Shown here in pieces: positions 1-7,548 of a DNA stretch of 25,432 nt. The notes beneath the pieces were generated by a model. The model was not told the DNA's origin and did not search any database. It saw only the letters and a list, made by a program, of their open reading frames with translations. The first letter of the stretch is position 1. The number at the start of each line of letters is the position of its first letter. A program made the translations under genes and the position numbers. Origin of the DNA: Actinomycetes bacterium (GTDB taxonomy: Bacteria > Actinomycetota > Acidimicrobiia > Acidimicrobiales > Ilumatobacteraceae); contig JAEZFY010000311.1 of assembly GCA_023417265.1 (NCBI GenBank), forward strand, positions 1 through 25,432, written 5' to 3'.

Positions 1-2
1 AG

Positions 3-2057
3 CTGACCGGTGACGCGATCGCCCACAAGACCGAACGCGGCCTGGTTCGCCTCAACCTCGCCGACGCCGCCGCCGTGCACGCCGCCGCCACCGAACTGTT
101 CGCCGCCGCGCGTCCCGAGGACGGCCCGGTCAAGGTGCTGATCGCGTCGATGGTGCGCGGCAATCGCGAGCTGATCGCCGGGCTCGTGCGCGACCCGCAG
201 TTCGGCCCGACCGTGCTGCTCGGCGTCGGAGGGGTGCTCGCCGAGGCAGTGGCCGATGTGGCGCTCCGGCCGGCGGTGCTCGGCGGACGCCAACTCGACG
301 ACGCCGGGGCGCACGCCCTCATCGACGGCTTGACGACGCAGGCGCTGCTCGGCGAGTTCCGCGGCGAAGCGGCCGTCGACCGCGACCGCCTGGCGGCGCT
401 GCTGGTGGGCCTGGCGCGCCTTGCTCACGATCGCCCGGACGTCGTCAGCGTCGACGTCAACCCGCTGATCATCCGTCCCGACGGCGAACCCGTGGCGGTC
501 GACGCGCTCGTCGAACTCGCCGGGCCGCGCGCAGCGGGTGCGAGCGCCGCTCCCGAGCCCATCACGAACGTGCGCCAGCGGCCGTCGGACGCCCACTTCC
601 GGGCGCTGTTCGAGCCGCGCGGCGTACTCGTCACCGGAGCATCGACGCATCCCGGGAAGTTCGGCTTCGTCGCCCTCCACAACCTGCTCGCCTCGGGATA
701 TGCCGGCGCCGTGTACGCCACCAACCTCGCCGGCGAGGAGGTGCTCGGCATCCAGACCGTCGCCGACATCGACGCCTTGCCGGCCGACGCACCGATCGAC
801 CTCGTGTTCGTGTGCACGCCGGCGGCGACCAACGCGGCGATCCTCACCGCGTGCGCCGCCCGCGGCGTCAAGGCCGCGTTCGTGACATCGGCGGGGTACG
901 GCGAGGCCGGGGCCGCCGGTCAGGCCGCCCAGGACGAACTCGTCGCCCTCGCCGAGCGGCTCGACATCCTGCTCGCCGGACCGAACGGGCAAGGGGTCGT
1001 GTCGACGCCGGCCGCGTTGTGCGCCCAGATCGTCGCGCCCTACCCGCCGGCGGGCTCGATCGGGGTCGCCAGCCAGTCGGGCAACTTCGTGTCGAGCTTC
1101 TTGAACCTCGCCCGTTCGACGGGAGTGGGCGTGAGCCGGGCCGTGTCGGCCGGCAACGCGGCCGCGGTCGGTGTCGCCGACTACCTCGACTTCTACGCCG
1201 ACGACCCGGCCACGCGCGTCGGTCTGGCGTACCTCGAGGGCATCGTCGACGGGGCCGCGCTGATGGGCCGGCTGGCTGCGGTCGCGGCGCGCAAGCCGCT
1301 CGTCCTCCTGAAGGGCGGAGCCACCGAGGGCGGGGCCCGCGCGGCGGCGAGCCACACGGGTGCGCTGGCGGCCGACGACAAGGTGTTCGACGGCAACTGC
1401 CGGGCCGCCGGCATCACCCGTGCCGCGAGCGTGGAGGAGGCCTTCGAAGCGGCCGCGACGTTCGCCACCCAGCCGCTCCCCGCCGGACCGAACGTGGCGA
1501 TCCTCACCACCGCCGGTGGATGGGGCGTGGTCACCGCCGACGCCGTGACGCGGCACCCCGACCTGCGCCTGGCGACGCTGCCGGACGACCTGCTCGCCGC
1601 GCTCGACGAGCTGCTCCCGCCACGCTGGAGCCGCAACAACCCGATCGATTGTGCGGGCGGCGAAACGCGCGACACGATCCCCACCGTGCTCGGCCTGCTC
1701 GCCGACCACGCCGCGGTCGACGCGATCGTCTATCTCGGCCTCGGCATCCAGTCGAACCAGGCGCGCCTGATGCGCGAGGGCCGCTTCTACCCGGACCACG
1801 GCCTCGAACGGATCGTCGACTACCACATGCGCCAGGACGCCCGCTTCGCCGAAGCCGCGGCCGAGCTCTCCGAGCGCACCGGCAAGCCGATCTTGTGCGC
1901 CACCGAGTTGGCCGTCGCCGACCCCGACAACCCGGGACCCGCCACGGTGCGGGCCACGGGCCGCCTGTGCTACGCCTCCGGTGACCGGGCGATCACTGCG
2001 CTCGGGCACCTGTACCGCTACGCGCTGGCCACGCAACGGGTCCGTTCGGTCTCGTGA
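3..2057 (+). CDS. Acyl-CoA synthetase (NDP-forming), 5' end outside the window
   Basis: The frame is open from the first bases, so the true start lies upstream; 684 residues are visible and the GTG at 75 is internal. The visible order is the end of an ATP-grasp domain (to about residue 175), a CoA-binding Rossmann domain (about 195-305) and a succinyl-CoA-ligase-like region (IGVASQSGNF). The motif SHTGAL follows, and its His (visible residue 451) corresponds to the phosphorylated histidine of the family. Such enzymes interconvert acyl-CoA and acid with ATP/ADP in the cytoplasm. The order is beta-then-alpha, the reverse of the E. coli PatZ/Pka core. No GNAT acetyltransferase domain is visible, but one could lie upstream. 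The substrate cannot be told from sequence. The stop overlaps the next gene's GTG (GTGA), indicating one transcript with the carboxypeptidases. Confidence 0.9.
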   Translation: MTGDAIAHKTERGLVRLNLADAAAVHAAATELFAAARPEDGPVKVLIASMVRGNRELIAGLVRDPQFGPTVLLGVGGVLAEAVADVALRPAVLGGRQLDDAGAHALIDGLTTQALLGEFRGEAAVDRDRLAALLVGLARLAHDRPDVVSVDVNPLIIRPDGEPVAVDALVELAGPRAAGASAAPEPITNVRQRPSDAHFRALFEPRGVLVTGASTHPGKFGFVALHNLLASGYAGAVYATNLAGEEVLGIQTVADIDALPADAPIDLVFVCTPAATNAAILTACAARGVKAAFVTSAGYGEAGAAGQAAQDELVALAERLDILLAGPNGQGVVSTPAALCAQIVAPYPPAGSIGVASQSGNFVSSFLNLARSTGVGVSRAVSAGNAAAVGVADYLDFYADDPATRVGLAYLEGIVDGAALMGRLAAVAARKPLVLLKGGATEGGARAAASHTGALAADDKVFDGNCRAAGITRAASVEEAFEAAATFATQPLPAGPNVAILTTAGGWGVVTADAVTRHPDLRLATLPDDLLAALDELLPPRWSRNNPIDCAGGETRDTIPTVLGLLADHAAVDAIVYLGLGIQSNQARLMREGRFYPDHGLERIVDYHMRQDARFAEAAAELSERTGKPILCATELAVADPDNPGPATVRATGRLCYASGDRAITALGHLYRYALATQRVRSVS

Positions 2058-3565
2058 CGACCCGACCTGCGCCCCGGCGACGGTCGCGGCACGGATCCGA
2101 CCCGCTCCGTTACGTCGTCCTGTGTGTGGCCGCCGCGCTCCCGGCGCTCGCCCTCGCCGGCGTGTGGCGGTGGGCCGAGGGGCAGGCCGCGGCCGCCGCC
2201 GACGCGGTACCCGCGCCCGACTCGGCTGCCACCGCCCCGCCCCCGGCGAGCCCCACCCTGACCACCGGCATCCTGTCGTTGCGCCGGGCCGCCCCGATGC
2301 TCTCGCGCCAGCTCAACCTGGCTGCGTTCGAGCAGGCGGTCGCCCCCGTGCTCGACCTCGTCGGTGCGCGCTCGTGTGCGGCGGTGTCGCTCGATGGCGA
2401 ACTCGTGGGGGAGCGCAACGCCGCCACCGCCACGATCCCGGCGAGCACGCAGAAGGTGCTCGTCGCCGCGGTGGCCCTCGACGTGCTCGGCGCCGACTTC
2501 GCGTACACCACTCGTCTGGTCGGCCCGGAGCCGAGCGGCAACGCGATCGCCGGCGACGTGTTCCTCGTGGGCGGCGGCGACCCGCTGCTGTCCGGCGGGT
2601 GGTACGAGGAGGCCACGCTCGACGCCCAGCAGGCGTTCAACACGACCGTCATCGACGAGCTCGCCGAGCAGCTCCGGGCCCGCGGCGTCACCGAGATTCG
2701 CGGCGCCGTGCGCGGCGACGGCAGCCGCTACGACGACGAATGGTACGTCGACTCGTGGGGGGAGGGTGTGGCCGGCACCGAGGCCGGGCCCTACGACGCC
2801 CTGCTCGTCAACGACGCGCGAGTGCTCGGTGACGACCAGCGCGGCTCGGACCCCAACCAGGCCGGCGCCCGCGAGTTCGTCCGGATCCTCGGCGAGCACG
2901 GCGTCACCGTGACAGGCGGGGCCGGGTCGGGTACGGCACCTGCGGATGCTGCCGAGCTGGCCGCGGTCACATCGCAGCCGCTGCCCGCGATCCTGGAAGA
3001 GATGCTCACCAACTCCGACAACAACACGGCCGAGCTGCTGGTGAAGGAGATCGGCGTGGCCGTCTCCGGCCAGGGCACGCGGGCGGCCGGGCTGGCGGCG
3101 ATGGCCGACACAATCGCCGGCTGGGGCGTCGACACCGCCGGCATCGTGCTCGCCGACGGCAGCGGACTCTCGCTCGACAATCGGGTGAGCTGCGCGACGA
3201 TGCTCGGCGTGCTCCAGCACAGCGGGGCCGACTCGCCGGTGGGTGACGGGCTGGCGATCGCCGGGGAGACGGGCACCATGACGCCGCACTTCGTCGACAC
3301 CCCGCTCGCCGGGCGCCTGCTCGGCAAGACCGGGACGCTGAGCAACCCCCCGTTCGACCAGGACCCCCCGGCCTCCAAAGCACTCGCCGGGTACCTGCCC
3401 GTCGACGGCGGGGGCGCGATCGAATACGTCCTGATCCTCAACGGCGACCCGAATGGGCTCCCGATCACGGAACAGAACGCGTACCGGCCCGTGTGGGCGG
3501 CGCTCGGGAGCGCCTTGGCGGCGTTCCCGGCGGTCGCCGGCCCCGCCGAACTCGGTCCCCGATGA
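2054..3565 (+). CDS. dacB: D-alanyl-D-alanine carboxypeptidase/endopeptidase, PBP4 type (peptidase S13), copy 1
   Basis: A 503-residue class C penicillin-binding protein that trims the terminal D-Ala of peptidoglycan stems or cuts cross-links outside the membrane. All three active-site motifs are present: STQK at 131-134 (Ser131 nucleophile), SDN at 321-323 and KTG at 425-427. A basic N-terminus (RPAPRRRSRHG) is followed by one hydrophobic helix at about 18-42 and an Ala/Pro-rich linker. It is therefore probably an anchored type II membrane protein, although signal cleavage is possible. The GTG start overlaps the upstream stop, and the gene's own stop overlaps the ATG of a second copy. After KTG there is a Pro-rich insertion (SNPPFDQDPP) that the second copy lacks. 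Family and motifs are certain; the balance of carboxypeptidase and endopeptidase activity is not. Confidence 0.9.
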   Translation: MTTRPAPRRRSRHGSDPLRYVVLCVAAALPALALAGVWRWAEGQAAAAADAVPAPDSAATAPPPASPTLTTGILSLRRAAPMLSRQLNLAAFEQAVAPVLDLVGARSCAAVSLDGELVGERNAATATIPASTQKVLVAAVALDVLGADFAYTTRLVGPEPSGNAIAGDVFLVGGGDPLLSGGWYEEATLDAQQAFNTTVIDELAEQLRARGVTEIRGAVRGDGSRYDDEWYVDSWGEGVAGTEAGPYDALLVNDARVLGDDQRGSDPNQAGAREFVRILGEHGVTVTGGAGSGTAPADAAELAAVTSQPLPAILEEMLTNSDNNTAELLVKEIGVAVSGQGTRAAGLAAMADTIAGWGVDTAGIVLADGSGLSLDNRVSCATMLGVLQHSGADSPVGDGLAIAGETGTMTPHFVDTPLAGRLLGKTGTLSNPPFDQDPPASKALAGYLPVDGGGAIEYVLILNGDPNGLPITEQNAYRPVWAALGSALAAFPAVAGPAELGPR

Positions 3566-5019
3566 GTGGCGGTCGCGGCGCCCGCCGCCCCGTGTCGGTG
3601 GTGGCCCTGACGGCGATCGCGCTCGTCCCCGCGTTGGCGCTCGGCGGTCTGTGGCAGTACGCCGACGCCAATGTGCCACCGGCCACCACGACGACCACCA
3701 CGACGCTGGCGCCCGAGCCGACCGCCGAACTGGCCACTGATCTGCTGTCGCTGCGGCGGCACCCCACCCCGCTCGCCGTCGCAGCTGCCGCCGCCGCCGA
3801 GCAGGCGACCCTCGCCGGGCTGACCGAGGCGCTCACGACCCAGGTCGGGGCGGGCGCGTGCCTGCAGATCGTCGATGCCAGCGGAGCGGTCGTCGCCGAG
3901 GTCGCGCCGGATGCCCAGGTGATCCCGGCCAGCACGCACAAGCTGCTCGTCGCCGCCGTTGCCCTCGACGTGCTCGGGCCTGACTACCGGTTCCGCACCG
4001 AGCTGTTCGCCGGCGGCCCGCCGGTGGAGGGCGTGATCGCCGGTGACGTCTACCTCGTGGGTGGCGGCGATCCGCTGCTCGTCACCGCCGACACGCCCGA
4101 CCCGCACCGCCATCCGGCGTTCAACACCACCCCGCTCGAGCCGCTCGCCGACGCGCTCGTGGGGCTCGGCACGATACGTATCGACGGCGCCCTGGTCGCC
4201 GACGGGTCGCGGTACGACGACGAGTTCGCGCCGCCCAGCTGGGGGCCCGACATCGACAACCTCAACGGCGGCCCGGTCGACGCGATCTTGATCGACGACG
4301 GCCAGATCGACCCTGGCAACTACGGCCTCGATCCGAACTTCTCGGCCGCCCGCGTGTTCGCCGACCTGCTCACGGCCCGGGGTGTCACCGTGGTGCAACA
4401 GACCGACGCCCGGCCGCGCCCGCCGGATGTCGCACCCGTCTCGCTCGGCTTCATCGAGTCGCGCCCGCTCACCGACGTGCTCGTCGAGCTGCTCCACACG
4501 AGCGACAACAAGACCGCCGAGATGATCCTCAAGGAGCTCGGCTTCGTCGCCGGCGGAGCCGGCACGCGGGCTGCGGGGATCGCCGTCGTCAGCGCCACGC
4601 TCGCCGAATGGGGCGTGCCGATGACCGGCGTCACGCTCGCCGACGGGTCGGGCCTCAGCCGCGAGAACCGGGCGACGTGCGCCGCCCTCACGGCACTGCT
4701 GACCGTGCCGCCGGTGGCCGATCAGCTGATCGACCTGCTCCCTGTGGCCGGGCGCGACGGCACGCTCGCCGATCAGCTGCTCGGCACGCCGGCCGAAGGT
4801 GTGCTGCACGCCAAGTCGGGCTCGCTCACGGGCGTCAAGGGCCTCGTGGGCGTGCAGCCCGACGCCGAGCGCGACGACGTCGTGTTCGCGCTCGTGCTCA
4901 ACGGCGAGGGTGTCGCCGACCCGTCCGTGTACGGGCCCCTGTGGGACCAGCTGACCGAGCTGATCGCGGCGCTGCCCGTGGTGGTCGAGCCGGACGAGTC
5001 GCCGTTCGTGCCGCGCTGA
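3562..5019 (+). CDS. D-alanyl-D-alanine carboxypeptidase/endopeptidase, PBP4 type (peptidase S13), copy 2
   Basis: A 485-residue paralogue of the gene before it with the same plan: one N-terminal hydrophobic helix (about 10-30), a Thr-run linker at about 38-44, then the S13 domain. Catalytic motifs are STHK at 124-127, SDN at 314-316 and KSG at 418-420; the third motif has Ser where most family members, including copy 1, have Thr. The ATG at 3562 is chosen because it forms an ATGA overlap with the upstream stop; a longer reading frame from 3493 would run 73 bases into copy 1. The shared blocks YLVGGGDPLL, SRYDDE and LADGSGLS point to a tandem duplication followed by divergence. The predicted site of action is outside the membrane, on peptidoglycan peptides. 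Confidence 0.88.
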   Translation: MSGGRGARRPVSVVALTAIALVPALALGGLWQYADANVPPATTTTTTTLAPEPTAELATDLLSLRRHPTPLAVAAAAAAEQATLAGLTEALTTQVGAGACLQIVDASGAVVAEVAPDAQVIPASTHKLLVAAVALDVLGPDYRFRTELFAGGPPVEGVIAGDVYLVGGGDPLLVTADTPDPHRHPAFNTTPLEPLADALVGLGTIRIDGALVADGSRYDDEFAPPSWGPDIDNLNGGPVDAILIDDGQIDPGNYGLDPNFSAARVFADLLTARGVTVVQQTDARPRPPDVAPVSLGFIESRPLTDVLVELLHTSDNKTAEMILKELGFVAGGAGTRAAGIAVVSATLAEWGVPMTGVTLADGSGLSRENRATCAALTALLTVPPVADQLIDLLPVAGRDGTLADQLLGTPAEGVLHAKSGSLTGVKGLVGVQPDAERDDVVFALVLNGEGVADPSVYGPLWDQLTELIAALPVVVEPDESPFVPR

Positions 5020-5025
5020 CGGGAT

Positions 5026-5054
5026 GTGACAAGCGCTCGGTGAGGTGGCAGAGT
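5026..5054 (+). promoter_or_regulatory. Promoter of the LON-domain gene
   Basis: A -35-like GTGACA (5026-5031) and a -10-like CAGAGT (5049-5054) are separated by exactly 17 bases, and the ATG lies 9 bases after the -10. It begins 6 bases after the end of the second carboxypeptidase gene and gives a nearly leaderless start. The same GTGACA element occurs before the glycosyltransferase at 24949. Confidence 0.5.
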
Positions 5055-5063
5055 CGTCGGGCC

Positions 5064-5732
5064 ATGCACACGTTGGCAATGTTCCCGCTCGGGTCGCCGC
5101 TGCTGCCGGGTTCGACGATCCACCTGCAGGTGTTCGAGCCGCGCTACCTCGCGATGGTCGCCGACCTGCTCGCCACCGACGCCCCCGGCGACGACGCTCC
5201 CGCACTCGAGTTCGGCGTGGCCATGATCGAGCGCGGTCACGAGGTCGGCGGCGGCGACGTGCGCGCCGACGTCGGCTGCGTCGCCCGGGTGATCGACCTG
5301 CAGTCGTTACCCGACGACCGCTACGCGATGACGGTGCTCGGCGTGCACCGGGTCCGCATCGTCGAGTGGCTCGCCGACGATCCCTACCCCCGCGCGGTCG
5401 TGGAGTCGTGGCCGGACGCCCCCGAGCCGCCCGGGATGGTGGCCGCCAACCAGCCCGTCGGCCGGCTGGTGGAGCGCATCACCGCGCTCTTGGGCGACAT
5501 GGCCGAGCACGGTGAGCTGCCACCTGCAGTGGTGCCCCCCACACCCGCTGCGCTCGCCGCTCGGCTCGCCGACGACGTGTCGCTCGCCGTCTACCAGCTC
5601 GCCGCCTACGCGCCGCTCGGCCCCGCCGACCGGGCCCGCCTGCTCGCCGTGCGAGGGCTGGTGGAGCGGGTCGCCGCCTTCGGTGAGGCGCTCGACGACG
5701 TCGAGGCTGCGGTCAAGTTCCGGCGATCGTGA
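5064..5732 (+). CDS. Stand-alone LON substrate-binding-domain protein
   Basis: A 222-residue cytoplasmic protein resembling only the N-terminal substrate-recognition domain of Lon protease (PF02190). It opens with FPLGSPLLPG and VFEPRY, the usual start of this fold, and continues through a beta-rich half (FGVAMIERG, GCVARVIDLQ, GVHRVRI) into a helical second half. There is no AAA+ motif and no Ser-Lys protease dyad, so it is not a protease itself. Single-domain LON proteins of this size are common in bacteria, but their function is largely unknown; binding of substrates for another protein is only a guess. The ATG at 5064 is favoured because it begins the family's conserved N-terminus and follows a promoter-like pair. 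The stop overlaps a possible GTG for the next gene. Confidence 0.85.
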   Translation: MHTLAMFPLGSPLLPGSTIHLQVFEPRYLAMVADLLATDAPGDDAPALEFGVAMIERGHEVGGGDVRADVGCVARVIDLQSLPDDRYAMTVLGVHRVRIVEWLADDPYPRAVVESWPDAPEPPGMVAANQPVGRLVERITALLGDMAEHGELPPAVVPPTPAALAARLADDVSLAVYQLAAYAPLGPADRARLLAVRGLVERVAAFGEALDDVEAAVKFRRS

Positions 5733-5740
5733 TAGAACGT
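5733..5740 (+). promoter_or_regulatory. Possible -10 element before the holin-like gene
   Basis: TAGAACGT lies just after the LON gene stop and just before the ATG at 5747, and resembles TAGAGT-N8-GTG before the glycosyltransferase at 24973. It lacks a T at the sixth position of TAGAAC, so support is weak. Confidence 0.25.
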
Positions 5741-5746
5741 CGAGCC

Positions 5747-6097
5747 ATGGCGTCACCACTCCCTCGCGACGATTCCCCGCCGCCGCGCACCGAGACGGTC
5801 ACGCTCGGCGAGCTCGTCGAGTTCGTCAAGGCGTACGCCAAACAGGAGACGATCGGCCCGCTCCGCGGGGCCGGCCGCTGGATCGCGTTCGGGGCAGCCG
5901 GGGCGGTCACGCTCGGTATCGGCCTGTCGTTGTTGCTGCTCGGGTTGCTACGGCTGTTGCAGAGCGAATGGGAGTGGGCGTCGACGGGCCGCATGTCGTG
6001 GCTCAGCTACGTCATCGTGCTGGTGGCGTGTGTCGCTGTGTTGGGCTTCGTGCTGACCCGCATCCCGAAGAAGTTCCTGAACAAGGACGCCCCGTAG
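5747..6097 (+). CDS. Small two-helix membrane protein, phage-holin-III-like
   Basis: A 116-residue protein: a polar Pro-rich N-terminus (about 1-20), an amphipathic stretch with LGELVEFVKAYAKQE, and two hydrophobic helices at about 42-66 and 83-105. It ends with a basic tail (RIPKKFLNKD). The layout resembles the actinobacterial Holin-X/holin superfamily III proteins (PF07332 type), which are usually chromosomal and not evidence of a prophage. Nothing else here suggests phage. A GTG at 5729 overlapping the previous stop would add six residues; the ATG at 5747 is preferred because of the preceding promoter-like TAGAAC. It is the first of three short genes leading into trmI. The function is unknown. 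Confidence 0.65.
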   Translation: MASPLPRDDSPPPRTETVTLGELVEFVKAYAKQETIGPLRGAGRWIAFGAAGAVTLGIGLSLLLLGLLRLLQSEWEWASTGRMSWLSYVIVLVACVAVLGFVLTRIPKKFLNKDAP

Positions 6098-6123
6098 GGC
6101 GCACGCGAGAACGGACGACCACG

Positions 6124-6345
6124 ATGAGCAACACCGCCGAGGCCACCAACAAGATCACCGCCGACGACGTCGAGCACAAGCTGCGCGCGTTCCAGGGCCA
6201 GATCCAGGGCAAGGTCGAAGACAAGAAGAGCACGCTGGTCACGATCGGCGGAGTGGCAGCCGTGGTGTTGCTGCTCGTGTTCTTCCTGCTCGGCAAGCGC
6301 AGCGGCAAGAAGAAGTCGACGATCGTCCAGATCAAGCGGCTCTGA
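6124..6345 (+). CDS. Small single-pass membrane protein
   Basis: A 73-residue protein with a soluble N-terminal half (about 1-38; charged and probably helical, with EHKLRAFQGQ and KVEDKK) followed by one strong membrane helix at about 39-58 (LVTIGGVAAVVLLLVFFLLG). It ends in a very basic tail (KRSGKKKSTIVQIKRL). The positive tail suggests N-out/C-in by the positive-inside rule, but the N-terminal half is also charged, so topology is open. It starts 26 bases after the previous gene and ends 10 bases before the next, consistent with co-transcription. The family was not recognised. Confidence 0.7.
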   Translation: MSNTAEATNKITADDVEHKLRAFQGQIQGKVEDKKSTLVTIGGVAAVVLLLVFFLLGKRSGKKKSTIVQIKRL

Positions 6346-6355
6346 GGCTGCGGCG

Positions 6356-6697
6356 ATGGCACTGCCGCGGGCGCTCCGGCCGTCCGCTCTGATCCGCCGC
6401 AAGGCGTTGTACGCCGGCATTCTCGGCCCGAGCAAGTTCTGGCGCGTCGTGGCCGTGTGGGTGTTCGGCAAGTCGTCACTGAAGAAATTCTTCGGGCGCA
6501 ACCCCGAAGTGCTCGACGTCGGCACGCTCGGGCCGCAGCGCTACATGTCGATCGAGACGACCAAACCGGCGACGCGGCGCACCCGCCGCAAGGCTGCCAA
6601 GGCCGGGCGGCCGTTGCCGAGCCGCAAGGAGCTCGCCGCGCTCGCCCAGGTCGAAGCCGACGCGGCGGTGGTCGCCCGCAAGCGGCGCCGCCGATGA
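6356..6697 (+). CDS. Conserved-looking basic protein of unknown function
   Basis: A 113-residue, strongly basic protein. A hydrophobic/aromatic N-terminal region (ALYAGILGPSKFWRVVAVWV, about 18-37) is followed by KSSLKKFFGRNPEVLD and a C-terminus rich in Lys/Arg (RRTRRKAAKAG, ending KRRRR). The N-terminal segment could be peripheral to the membrane or a single short helix. The basic tail suggests nucleic-acid or anionic-lipid binding, which is inference only. The stop overlaps the trmI start (ATGA at 6694-6697), so the two are probably translationally coupled. The family was not recognised. Confidence 0.68.
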   Translation: MALPRALRPSALIRRKALYAGILGPSKFWRVVAVWVFGKSSLKKFFGRNPEVLDVGTLGPQRYMSIETTKPATRRTRRKAAKAGRPLPSRKELAALAQVEADAAVVARKRRRR

Positions 6698-7530
6698 CGC
6701 CGCTCGCGGCTGGCGAGCGGGTGATCCTGCTCGACGTCAAGAAGCGTCGCTATCTCGTCGGCCTCGCCGACGGTGGCGAGTTCCACACCCACGCCGGGTT
6801 CGTGCCGCACGGCGACATCATCGGGCAACCCGAAGGGGCCGTCGTCAAGTCCACCAAGGGTGCCGAGTACACGGTGCTGCGGCCGACGCTCGAGGATTAC
6901 GTGCTCGAGATGCCGCGCGGCGCGCAGGTGATCTATCCCAAGGACCTCGCCCCGATCTGCATGCTCGCCGACATCGGGCCCGGCATGCGCGTGTTCGAGA
7001 CCGGGGTCGGGTCCGGGGCGCTGTCGATGACGATGCTGCGGTGGGGCGCCGACATCGTCGGCTACGAGATCCGTGAGGACTTCGCCAACCGGGCCAAGGC
7101 CAACGTGCGCGAGTTCCTCGGCGCAGCCGCGCTCGACCGCTACGACGTGCATCTCGCCGACTCGTACGAGGGCATCGACCCGGCGCACGGCAGCTTCGAC
7201 CGGGTGGTGCTCGACCTACCCGAGCCGTGGCAGGTCGTGCCGCACGTCGAGCCGGTGCTCGCCGCCGGTGGCGTGCTCCTGGCCTACACGCCCTCGATCG
7301 TCCAAGCGATGCAGGTCCGCGAGCAGCTCAAGGGCCGCTGGATCGACGTGCGCACGCTCGAGGTGCTCCACCGCGGATGGCACGTCGACGGCCAGGCTGT
7401 GCGCCCCGACCACCGCATGGTGGCGCACACAGCGTTCTTGACGGTCGGTCGGTTCCTCGGCCAGGGCGCTCGGGCGATGCGCACCGACGAGGGCCACGAG
7501 CGCTTCGGCGGGGGCCGCCCGAAGCGCTGA
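6694..7530 (+). CDS. trmI: tRNA (adenine-58-N1)-methyltransferase TrmI
   Basis: A 278-residue class I SAM methyltransferase that makes m1A58 in the T-loop of tRNA; bacterial TrmI works as a homotetramer. The N-terminal beta domain (about 1-80) is followed by the Rossmann fold with SAM motif I FETGVGSGAL (about 101-110). The family's catalytic-region motif DLPEPW is at 174-179. Length and motifs match M. tuberculosis Rv2118c, which also lies close to mpa, so the neighbourhood supports the call. The start is the ATG overlapping the previous stop. The final codons form a strong hairpin (7499-7528) that may act as a terminator facing the convergent lipoprotein gene. Confidence 0.93.
   Translation: MTPLAAGERVILLDVKKRRYLVGLADGGEFHTHAGFVPHGDIIGQPEGAVVKSTKGAEYTVLRPTLEDYVLEMPRGAQVIYPKDLAPICMLADIGPGMRVFETGVGSGALSMTMLRWGADIVGYEIREDFANRAKANVREFLGAAALDRYDVHLADSYEGIDPAHGSFDRVVLDLPEPWQVVPHVEPVLAAGGVLLAYTPSIVQAMQVREQLKGRWIDVRTLEVLHRGWHVDGQAVRPDHRMVAHTAFLTVGRFLGQGARAMRTDEGHERFGGGRPKR
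7499..7528 (+). terminator. Hairpin at the end of trmI, possible bidirectional terminator
   Basis: A perfect 10-bp stem AGCGCTTCGG / CCGAAGCGCT with a 10-base GC-rich loop overlaps the last codons and stop of trmI. It lies between convergent genes (lipoprotein stop at 7549). No T-run follows on either strand, so it would be a GC-rich, U-poor terminator, or simply constrained coding sequence. Confidence 0.4.
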
Positions 7531-7548
7531 ACGGGGCCGATCGAAGGC

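Noticed and set aside
3682..3708. ACC/ACG run resembling a microsatellite
   Set aside because: It encodes a Thr linker between the membrane anchor and the catalytic domain, and is normal for such secreted proteins.
2018..5205. Two long minus-strand frames opposite the carboxypeptidase genes
   Set aside because: They mirror the third-position GC bias of the plus-strand genes, run across gene boundaries, and contain no recognisable domain.
5729..5746. GTG at 5729 as start of the holin-like gene
   Set aside because: It gives a GTGA overlap but adds only six residues, has no ribosome binding site, and ignores the TAGAAC element placed before the ATG. It remains possible.
5747..6097. Evidence of a prophage from the holin-like protein
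   Set aside because: There are no other phage genes or attachment sites, and such two-helix proteins are common chromosomal genes in actinobacteria.
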